A DNA stretch of 64,000 nucleotides from Donghicola eburneus. Lineage in GTDB: Bacteria; Pseudomonadota; Alphaproteobacteria; Rhodobacterales; Rhodobacteraceae. Of the stretch, positions 26,055 to 33,014 are shown in pieces. The stretch spans positions 124,001 through 188,000 of the forward strand of contig NZ_FOXY01000009.1 in assembly GCF_900115865.1 (NCBI RefSeq), written 5' to 3'. Positions within the stretch are counted from its first letter, which is position 1, and each line of letters starts with the position of its first letter. Under the pieces are notes generated by a model. The model searched no databases. It had not been told where the DNA came from and worked only from the letters and a program-made list of their open reading frames with translations. Made by a program: the position numbers and the translations under genes.

Positions 26055-26945
26055 ATGTGCGGCATTGTTGGCCTATTCCTGAAAAAGGACGACCTGCGCC
26101 CCAAGCTGGGTGACATGCTGACCGATATGCTTATCACCATGACTGACCGCGGCCCCGACAGTGCGGGAATTGCGATCTACGGTGACGAAGCGGCGGGAAG
26201 CACCAAGATCACCGTGCAATCGGACACCCCCGACATCGCCTTTGCAGGACTGGAAGCTGCGCTGAACGAAGCGCTAGGCACCACCGCATCGGTCAAAACA
26301 GTCGACACCCACGCCGTGATCGTTTTGCCTGTCGAGAAACAGGATGCAGCGGTTTCTTTCCTCGAAGGAAAGGGCCTGCGGATCATGGGCGTTGGCTCGT
26401 CGATGGAAATCTACAAAGAGGTGGGCCTGCCCAAGGACGTTGCAGCGCGCTTTGGTCTGCGCGACATGGGTGGCAGCCACGGCATCGGCCACACCCGCAT
26501 GGCGACGGAATCCGCTGTGACAACCATGGGCGCGCATCCCTTCTCGACCGCTGATGATCAGTGCCTTGTGCACAACGGTAGCCTGTCGAACCACAACCAG
26601 ATGCGCCGCAAGCTGGCGAAAAAGGGCGTCTTCACCAAATCGGAAAACGACACCGAAGTGGGCGCAGCCTATATCAGCTCGCGCATCGCAGAAGGTGCCT
26701 CGTTGGGTCAGGCGCTGGAAGGCACCATCGACGATCTGGACGGCTTCTTCACCTTTGTGACTGGCACCAAGAACGGCTTTGGCGTGGTCCGTGACCCCAT
26801 CGCCTGCAAACCCGCCGTCATGGCCGAAACCGAAGACTACGTGGCCTTTGCCAGCGAATACCGCGCCTTCGCGGACCTGCCGGGCATAGAGGCCGCCAAG
26901 GTCTGGGAACCCGAACCCGCCACTGTCTACTTCTGGGAGCGCTGA
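26055..26945 (+). CDS. mgsA: N-methylglutamate synthase subunit A (class II glutamine amidotransferase)
   Basis: 296 residues starting MCGIVGLF, with the Cys2 N-terminal nucleophile of class II amidotransferases after Met removal. The glutamine-pocket motifs TDRGPDSAG, GHTRMATES and CLVHNGSLSNH follow. It is equivalent to the glutaminase domain of glutamate synthase. In the MgsABC complex it releases methylamine from gamma-glutamylmethylamide and channels it to the synthase subunit. A strong AAGGAG precedes the start. First gene of mgsABC-gmaS. Confidence 0.92.
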   Translation: MCGIVGLFLKKDDLRPKLGDMLTDMLITMTDRGPDSAGIAIYGDEAAGSTKITVQSDTPDIAFAGLEAALNEALGTTASVKTVDTHAVIVLPVEKQDAAVSFLEGKGLRIMGVGSSMEIYKEVGLPKDVAARFGLRDMGGSHGIGHTRMATESAVTTMGAHPFSTADDQCLVHNGSLSNHNQMRRKLAKKGVFTKSENDTEVGAAYISSRIAEGASLGQALEGTIDDLDGFFTFVTGTKNGFGVVRDPIACKPAVMAETEDYVAFASEYRAFADLPGIEAAKVWEPEPATVYFWER

Positions 26946-26949
26946 TCCA

Positions 26950-27633
26950 ATGACCACTCTGGATATGTCCACCACCCCCCTGCGCGAGGTCAACGTGACC
27001 CTGCAAGAGGCTGCGAAATCCCAATCGAACAGCGCGTTTGAGATCACCAATCCTCGCGGCAGTCACGCGGTCGCTGTGGGCCTTGATGGCCCGCTGTCTG
27101 TCACGATCAAAGGCTCGACCGGTTACTACTGCGCGGGCATGAACAAATCCGCGACCATCCGCGTAGAAGGCTCCACCGGCCCCGGCGTTGCGGAAAACAT
27201 GATGTCCGGCGAAGTCGTCATCGAAGGCGACGCGTCCCAGTACGCAGGCGCGACCGGCCACGGCGGTCTGCTGAATATCAAGGGCAATGCCTCGTCCCGC
27301 TGCGGCATCTCAATGAAGGGCATCGACATCGTCGTCCACGGCAACATCGGCCACATGTCTGCATTTATGGCGCAAAAGGGCAACTTGGTCGTGCTGGGGG
27401 ATGCTGGAGACGCGCTTGGGGACTCGCTGTACGAAGCGCGCCTGTTTGTGCGTGGCTCCGTCAAATCTCTGGGTGCCGACTGCATCGAAAAAGAGATGCG
27501 CCCCGAGCATCTGGAAATCCTCAAGGACCTGCTGGCCAAGGCGGGTGCGAACGCGAAACCCGAAGAGTTCAAGCGCTATGGCTCGGCCCGCAAGCTCTAC
27601 AATTTCAACATCGACCACGCCGACGAATACTGA
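26950..27633 (+). CDS. mgsB: N-methylglutamate synthase subunit B (GXGXG domain)
   Basis: 227 residues forming the right-handed beta-helix of the glutamate-synthase C-terminal (GXGXG) domain. Repeating strands are visible, such as VRVEGSTGPGVAENM-type turns, GEVVIEGDASQYAG and GNLVVLGDAGDALG. The domain is structural and links amidotransferase and synthase subunits. Four bases separate it from mgsA. Confidence 0.92.
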   Translation: MTTLDMSTTPLREVNVTLQEAAKSQSNSAFEITNPRGSHAVAVGLDGPLSVTIKGSTGYYCAGMNKSATIRVEGSTGPGVAENMMSGEVVIEGDASQYAGATGHGGLLNIKGNASSRCGISMKGIDIVVHGNIGHMSAFMAQKGNLVVLGDAGDALGDSLYEARLFVRGSVKSLGADCIEKEMRPEHLEILKDLLAKAGANAKPEEFKRYGSARKLYNFNIDHADEY

Positions 27634-27643
27634 GGAGCGCGAC

Positions 27644-28969
27644 ATGGACAAGACACCCCAAACCGATCCGCGCCAGAGCTGGACGTTTTCGAACTCGGTA
27701 AACTCTGAAATCCGCCGTGCCGCTGCAACCGGCATTTATGACATCCGTGGTGGGGGCGCAAAACGCCGTGTGCCGCACTTTGACGATCTGCTGTTCCTTG
27801 GCGCATCTATGTCGCGCTACCCGCTAGAAGGCTACCGCGAGAAATGCGACACCTCGGTCACCCTCGGCACCCGTTTCGCCAAGAAGCCGATCGAGCTGAA
27901 AATCCCAATCACCATTGCGGGAATGTCGTTCGGCGCGCTTTCCGGCCACGCCAAAGAAGCCCTTGGTCGCGGCGCGACAATGGCGGGCACGTCGACCACC
28001 ACTGGCGATGGCGGCATGACCGAAGAGGAACGTGGGCACTCAGAAAAGCTGGTCTATCAGTACCTTCCCAGCCGCTACGGCATGAACCCTGACGATCTGC
28101 GCCGCGCCGACGCGATCGAGATCGTTGTGGGGCAGGGCGCGAAACCGGGCGGCGGCGGTATGCTGCTGGGTCAAAAGATCACCGAACGTGTAGCTGGCAT
28201 GCGCGATCTACCCGTGGGCATCGACCAGCGCTCGGCCTGCCGTCACCCCGACTGGACCGGCCCCGATGATCTGGAGATCAAAATCCTCGAGATTCGCGAA
28301 ATCACCGGCTGGGAGAAGCCGATCTACATCAAGATCGGTGGCGCACGTCCCTACTATGACACCGCTTTGGCGGTCAAAGCAGGCGCGGATGTGGTCGTTC
28401 TGGACGGCATGCAGGGCGGCACGGCTGCGACGCAGGATGTGTTTATCGAACACGTGGGCCAGCCAACTTTGGCGTGCATCCGTCCCGCCGTTCAGGCGCT
28501 TCAGGATCTGGGTATGCACCGCGAAGTCCAGCTGGTCGTGTCGGGCGGCATCCGCTCCGGCGCGGACGTTGCCAAAGCGCTGGCTTTGGGTGCCGATGCG
28601 GTCGCCATCGGCACCGCCGCCTTGATCGCGCTTGGGGACAATGACCCCAAGTGGGAGGCCGAATACCAAGCCTTGGGATCGACCACTGGCGCCTATGACG
28701 ATTGGCACGAGGGCCGCGATCCTGCGGGCATCACCACCCAAGACCCAGAGTTGATGAAGCGTCTGGACCCCACCGCTGCGGGCCGCCGTTTGCGCAACTA
28801 CCTGAACGTGATGACGCTGGAATGCCAGACCATCGCGCGCGCTTGCGGCCACAACCACGTGCACAACCTCGAGCCCGAAGATCTGTGCGCCCTGACCATG
28901 GAAGCCGCCGCAATGGCGCAGGTTCCGCTCGCGGGCACCAATTGGTACCCCGGCAAACCCGGCTTCTAA
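27644..28969 (+). CDS. mgsC: N-methylglutamate synthase subunit C (FMN-dependent synthase)
   Basis: 441 residues from the ATG at 27644, after GAGGAGCG; the longer frame running back into mgsB is not used. It is a TIM-barrel of the glutamate-synthase FMN domain, with ITIAGMSFGALSG near residue 89, KPGGGGMLLG near 168, and flavin-phosphate loops VVSGGIRSGAD and GADAVAIGTAA. It reductively joins methylamine and 2-oxoglutarate to N-methylglutamate. The gene is 10 bases after mgsB. Confidence 0.92.
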   Translation: MDKTPQTDPRQSWTFSNSVNSEIRRAAATGIYDIRGGGAKRRVPHFDDLLFLGASMSRYPLEGYREKCDTSVTLGTRFAKKPIELKIPITIAGMSFGALSGHAKEALGRGATMAGTSTTTGDGGMTEEERGHSEKLVYQYLPSRYGMNPDDLRRADAIEIVVGQGAKPGGGGMLLGQKITERVAGMRDLPVGIDQRSACRHPDWTGPDDLEIKILEIREITGWEKPIYIKIGGARPYYDTALAVKAGADVVVLDGMQGGTAATQDVFIEHVGQPTLACIRPAVQALQDLGMHREVQLVVSGGIRSGADVAKALALGADAVAIGTAALIALGDNDPKWEAEYQALGSTTGAYDDWHEGRDPAGITTQDPELMKRLDPTAAGRRLRNYLNVMTLECQTIARACGHNHVHNLEPEDLCALTMEAAAMAQVPLAGTNWYPGKPGF

Positions 28970-28982
28970 GAGACACGCCAGC

Positions 28983-28998
28983 GGGGCCTTTGCGCCCC
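28983..28998 (+). other. intercistronic hairpin between mgsC and gmaS
   Basis: GGGGC (28983-28987) and GCCCC (28994-28998) form a short GC stem with a six-base loop in the 60-base gap. No T-run follows, so processing, mRNA protection or attenuation is more likely than termination. Confidence 0.4.
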
Positions 28999-29029
28999 TC
29001 TGCAACCAACAGGGAAAAGGGATAATAAT

Positions 29030-30346
29030 ATGAGTAAACTCGCGAAATTTGCCGAAGAGAACGGCGTTAAGTACTTCATGGTCTCCTACACTGACCTGTT
29101 CGGCGGTCAGCGCGCGAAACTGGTCCCCGCCAGCGCCATCGCGGATATGGAAGAGGACGGCGCGGGCTTTGCCGGCTTTGCCACTTGGCTTGATCTGACG
29201 CCCGCTCACCCCGATATGCTGGCCGTGCCCGACCCCGACGCGGTGATCCAACTGCCTTGGAAACCCGATGTTGCGTGGGTGCCCGCAGATTGCGTTATGG
29301 AAGGCGAGCCCGTTGAACAAGCGCCCCGCAACGTTCTGAAAAAGCTGATTAAAGAGGCATCTGAAGCAGGCCTGCGCGTCAAAACTGGCATCGAAGCCGA
29401 ATTCTTCCTGCTGACGCCCGAAGGCGACAAAATCTCGGACCCCTTCGATACCGCAGAGAAACCCTGCTATGATCAGCAGGCGGTCATGCGCCGCTACGAT
29501 GTGATCGCTGAAATCTGCGACTACATGCTCGATCTCGGCTGGGGCCCCTACCAGAACGACCACGAGGACGCGAACGGCCAGTTCGAAATGAACTGGGAAT
29601 TCGACGACGCGCTGGTGACCGCCGACCGACATTCGTTCTTCAAGTTCATGGTGAAATCGGTCGCCGAAAAGCACGGCCTGCGTGCAACCTTCATGCCGAA
29701 ACCGATCGAAGGTCTGACTGGCAACGGGTGCCATGCGCATATCTCGGTCTGGGATATGGACGGCAAGACCAACGCCTTTGCGGGCGATGCGGGCGGTCAA
29801 ATCGGCGAGGTAGGCCTGTCCGAGCAGGGCGGCTTCTTCCTTGGCGGGATCATGAAGCACGCCGAAGCACTGGCCGCGATCACCAATCCCACCGTGAACA
29901 GCTACAAACGGATCAACGCCCCGCGGACCATGTCGGGCGCAACCTGGGCCCCGAATACGGTGACGTGGACCGGCAACAACCGTACACACATGGTGCGCGT
30001 TCCCGGCGCTGGCCGTTTCGAGTTGCGCTTGCCTGATGGCGCAGTGAACCCCTATCTGCTGCAAGCCGTCATCATCGCGGCGGGTCTGTCGGGCATCAAC
30101 GCCAAGGCCGACCCGGGCAAGCGTTGGGACATCGACATGTACGCCGAAGGCCACACCGTCACCGACGCTCCCAAACTGCCCCTGAACATGCTGGACGCGA
30201 TCCGCGCATTTGACGCCGACGAAGGGCTCAAGTCAGCTTTGGGAACCGCTTTCTCTGCGTCCTACATCAAGATGAAGCATCAGGAATGGAACGCGTTTGT
30301 CTCGCATTTCTCGGCTTGGGAAAAAGACAACACGCTCGACATCTGA
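29030..30346 (+). CDS. gmaS: gamma-glutamylmethylamide synthetase (glutamine synthetase-like)
   Basis: 438 residues of the type III glutamine synthetase fold. Characteristic segments are TGIEAEFFLL (metal glutamates), NDHEDANGQFEMNWEF, GNGCHAHISVWD (ammonia/phosphate-site histidines), and RTHMVRVPGAGRFELRLPDGAVNPYL. The known enzyme condenses methylamine with glutamate using ATP. Its place after mgsABC and before mgd is diagnostic of the N-methylglutamate pathway. An intrinsic terminator closes the transcript 48 bases downstream. Confidence 0.95.
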   Translation: MSKLAKFAEENGVKYFMVSYTDLFGGQRAKLVPASAIADMEEDGAGFAGFATWLDLTPAHPDMLAVPDPDAVIQLPWKPDVAWVPADCVMEGEPVEQAPRNVLKKLIKEASEAGLRVKTGIEAEFFLLTPEGDKISDPFDTAEKPCYDQQAVMRRYDVIAEICDYMLDLGWGPYQNDHEDANGQFEMNWEFDDALVTADRHSFFKFMVKSVAEKHGLRATFMPKPIEGLTGNGCHAHISVWDMDGKTNAFAGDAGGQIGEVGLSEQGGFFLGGIMKHAEALAAITNPTVNSYKRINAPRTMSGATWAPNTVTWTGNNRTHMVRVPGAGRFELRLPDGAVNPYLLQAVIIAAGLSGINAKADPGKRWDIDMYAEGHTVTDAPKLPLNMLDAIRAFDADEGLKSALGTAFSASYIKMKHQEWNAFVSHFSAWEKDNTLDI

Positions 30347-30394
30347 TCCGGTGATCCATCCCATCCGGGGCAGGTTCCCTCCTCGGATTTCCCT

Positions 30395-30422
30395 GGGTCC
30401 GGCATCACGCCGGGCCCTTTTT
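30395..30422 (+). terminator. intrinsic terminator after gmaS
   Basis: GGGTCCGGC (30395-30403) pairs with GCCGGGCCC (30409-30417) with one G-U type mismatch, followed by TTTTT. The stem overlaps the last codons of the convergent regulator gene that ends at 30405. Confidence 0.85.
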
Positions 30423-31352
30423 CCGTCTTAGGGCAGAGGGCGCGGTGCCATAAACCTTGCGGTAGGCGTCCGAAAAGTGGGTTTGACTGGCAAAGCCAGT
30501 GATCTGCGCAACCTCGGACAGCGGCATCCGGCTGCCCTCGATCAACTCGCGCGCGGTTTCGAGTCGAATGCGGCGATATTCCTCCATCATCGAGCGGCCA
30601 ATAGACTCGACAAACTGCCGGCGCAGCTGTCGCGATGACACACCCGCCAGATCGGCAAGTTGCTCTTGGCTCAGCGGGTCCGCGATGTGAGACTCCATCA
30701 TCTCGAGCGTCGCCATCACGGCATCCGGCACCACGCCGTAGCGAGCAGAGATCGAAGACTGCTGCGGCGCGTCCGCTCCGCGCACATCGGTCTGAATAAA
30801 CCAATCCGAAATTCGCTGCGCAAATCGCGTTCCGTGATCGCGCGCGATGATGGCGTGCATCATATCCAGCGGTGCAGACCCACCGGCGCACGTGTAGCGG
30901 TCGCGGTCGATCACAAACAGGCGGCGCTCCAGCAAGGACACTCCGTCCATCCCTTTGAATGCGTCATAATGATGCCAGTGGACCGTGAAGCGCCGCCCCG
31001 ACATCAGCTCTGCTTTAGCAAGCAAAAGGGCACCGCCCGAGATCCCTCCCAATGCCACTCCATTGCGATCCGCCTGCCTCAACCAAGCGAAAAGGCTTGG
31101 ATCGTTGATACCCGCCGGATCGCCACCCGCAACCACGAAAAGAATGTCATAAAGCGGTGTAACGTCGCGAAAATACTTGGTTTCAAACCATGCCCCAATT
31201 GAAGATTGCGCGGTCTTTCCAGTGGTAGAGAGCAGGGTCACATCGTAGGCCAAAGACGCCGCAAACATGTTTGCGGCGCGCAAAGGTTCAAGCGCTGCTG
31301 CGGTCGAGAGAAGCGCAAAATCATCCACCAAAAGAAAGCCGATTCGCCTCAT
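30405..31352 (-). CDS. AraC-family regulator with DJ-1/PfpI N-terminal domain (GlxA/GbdR type)
   Basis: 315 residues. The N-terminal half (about 1-190) is a class-I amidotransferase-like DJ-1/PfpI domain (MRRIGFLLVDDFALLSTAA) that lacks a clear nucleophilic cysteine elbow. The C-terminal AraC domain has two helix-turn-helix motifs: LADLAGVSSRQLRRQF and LSEVAQITGFASQTHFSDAYRK. GbdR-type members activate glycine-betaine and dimethylglycine catabolism. Divergent from mgdA, it is the likely activator of the mgd operon; that is inference. Confidence 0.88.
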   Translation of the reverse strand: MRRIGFLLVDDFALLSTAAALEPLRAANMFAASLAYDVTLLSTTGKTAQSSIGAWFETKYFRDVTPLYDILFVVAGGDPAGINDPSLFAWLRQADRNGVALGGISGGALLLAKAELMSGRRFTVHWHHYDAFKGMDGVSLLERRLFVIDRDRYTCAGGSAPLDMMHAIIARDHGTRFAQRISDWFIQTDVRGADAPQQSSISARYGVVPDAVMATLEMMESHIADPLSQEQLADLAGVSSRQLRRQFVESIGRSMMEEYRRIRLETARELIEGSRMPLSEVAQITGFASQTHFSDAYRKVYGTAPSALRRKKGPA

Positions 31353-31472
31353 ATCTCGCCCCTCAGCCCGATGCTTCTATTCGCGGCCATTTTACTGAGA
31401 ATAACGTCCAATAGAAAGAAGAAGCCCTGCGCAAACACCGATAAAACAGACGTCATACGAAGGAGAGAAAGT

Positions 31473-32723
31473 ATGAGATTCTCTGGATTTAAGGTCTTTA
31501 AGGAGGCGGTGACCGGCCACAAGGGCTGGAAGCCCCTTTGGGGGAACCCCGAGCCGAAAAAGTCCTACGATATTATCATCGTTGGCGGTGGCGGGCACGG
31601 CTTGGCGACGGCCTATCATCTGGCCGCGACCTACGGGCTAGAAAACATCGCGGTGCTCGAGAAAAGCTGGCTTGGGTCGGGCAACATCGGGCGCAACACG
31701 ACGATCATCCGGTCGAACTACATGCTGCCGGGCAACCAGCCATTCTACGAATTTTCGATGAAGCTCTGGGAGAGCCAAGAGCAGGATCTGAACTTCAACT
31801 CGATGGTCAGCCAGCGTTCGATTATAAACTTATGCCACACGGACGCGCAGCGTGATGCTTACCGCCGCCGTGGCAACGCGATGCACTTATCAGGCGCCGG
31901 CGGCACATTGCTGTCGCAAGACGATCTGCGCGAGATGGTGCCCTTCTTGAACTTTGACAACGCCCGCTTCCCGATCAAGGGCGGCCTGATGCAGAAGCGC
32001 GCAGGCACGGCCCGTCACGACGGTGTTGCGTGGGGTTACGCGCGCGCAGCAGACATGCGCGGTGTAGACCTGATCCAGAATTGCGAAGTCACCGGCTTCC
32101 GTATTGAAGACGGCAAAATGTTAGGGGTCGAAACCTCTCGTGGCTACATCGGCGCCAAAAAGGTTGGCGTGGCTGTGGCAGGATCCTCGTCGCGTGTCAT
32201 GGCGATGGCAGGCATGCGACTTCCGATCGAGAGCCACGTCCTGCAAGCCTTTGTTTCCGAGGGCTTAAAACCAACCATTCCCGGCGTCATCACCTTTGGC
32301 GCAGGCCACTTCTATGTCAGCCAGTCGGACAAGGGCGGGCTGGTTTTTGGCGGCGATATTGACGGCTACAATTCCTATGCACAGCGCGGCAACCTGCCCG
32401 TGGTCGAAGATGTGGTCGAAGGCGGCATGGCCCTGATGCCCATGATCGGCCGTGCGCGCCTACTGCGCAGCTGGGGCGGCATCATGGACATGTCCATGGA
32501 CGGCTCCCCGATCATCGACAAGACCCATATCGACGGCCTCTATCTGAACGCGGGCTGGTGCTATGGCGGGTTCAAGGCGACCCCGGCCTCTGGCTACTGC
32601 TTTGCCCATCTCTTGGCCACCGACACGCCGCACGAGACCGCGACCGCCTACCGACTGGACCGGTTCGCGCGCGGCTATGTCATCGACGAAAAGGGCGTTG
32701 GCGCCCAACCCAACCTGCACTGA
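31473..32723 (+). CDS. mgdA: N-methylglutamate dehydrogenase subunit A (sarcosine oxidase beta-like)
   Basis: 416 residues from the ATG at 31473, which follows AGGAGAG; a frame extending back to 31206 overlaps the divergent regulator and is rejected. It is a DAO-type flavoprotein with the FAD motif IIIVGGGGHGLATAYHL near residue 30 and a flavin-attachment-type region around GSGNIGRNTTIIRSNY. The C-terminal LYLNAGWCYGGFKATPASG is typical of SoxB. With MgdBCD it oxidises N-methylglutamate to glutamate and passes the C1 unit to tetrahydrofolate. Confidence 0.92.
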   Translation: MRFSGFKVFKEAVTGHKGWKPLWGNPEPKKSYDIIIVGGGGHGLATAYHLAATYGLENIAVLEKSWLGSGNIGRNTTIIRSNYMLPGNQPFYEFSMKLWESQEQDLNFNSMVSQRSIINLCHTDAQRDAYRRRGNAMHLSGAGGTLLSQDDLREMVPFLNFDNARFPIKGGLMQKRAGTARHDGVAWGYARAADMRGVDLIQNCEVTGFRIEDGKMLGVETSRGYIGAKKVGVAVAGSSSRVMAMAGMRLPIESHVLQAFVSEGLKPTIPGVITFGAGHFYVSQSDKGGLVFGGDIDGYNSYAQRGNLPVVEDVVEGGMALMPMIGRARLLRSWGGIMDMSMDGSPIIDKTHIDGLYLNAGWCYGGFKATPASGYCFAHLLATDTPHETATAYRLDRFARGYVIDEKGVGAQPNLH

Positions 32724-32732
32724 GGCCACCTG

Positions 32733-33014
32733 ATGTTGATCCCTCATCCCTTGCTTGGTCTGCGCGACGCGCAAGAGTTCACGTATTACGGCGACGCCGC
32801 GCTGATGAACCGCCCCGACCCAAACGCCGAAACCGCCGAAGCGGATTTCTGCGACTACGTTTTTCTACGCGACAACCCCGCTGGTGTGCATCGCGAACTG
32901 TGGTTCCACGAACAGGGCGACCGCTCTTGGCTCGTCGTGACCCGCAATACCGTCACACACGAAATCCTAAGCGCCGAATTGGCAACAGACGTCAAATCCC
33001 GAGGTGCGAAATGA
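32733..33014 (+). CDS. mgdB: N-methylglutamate dehydrogenase subunit B (sarcosine oxidase delta-like)
   Basis: 93 residues with the conserved delta-subunit ending (ELWFHEQGDRSWLVVTRNT and nearby). The N-terminal zinc motif CPxCG of classical SoxD is absent: the region reads IPHPLLGLRD, and the protein has a single cysteine. It overlaps mgdC by ATGA and follows mgdA by nine bases. A structural role at the subunit interface is likely. Confidence 0.88.
   Translation: MLIPHPLLGLRDAQEFTYYGDAALMNRPDPNAETAEADFCDYVFLRDNPAGVHRELWFHEQGDRSWLVVTRNTVTHEILSAELATDVKSRGAK

Noticed and set aside
28208-30154. 648-codon minus-strand open frame over mgsC and gmaS
   Set aside because: It is fully antisense to two well-supported genes and has the low-complexity look of a shadow frame in high-GC DNA.
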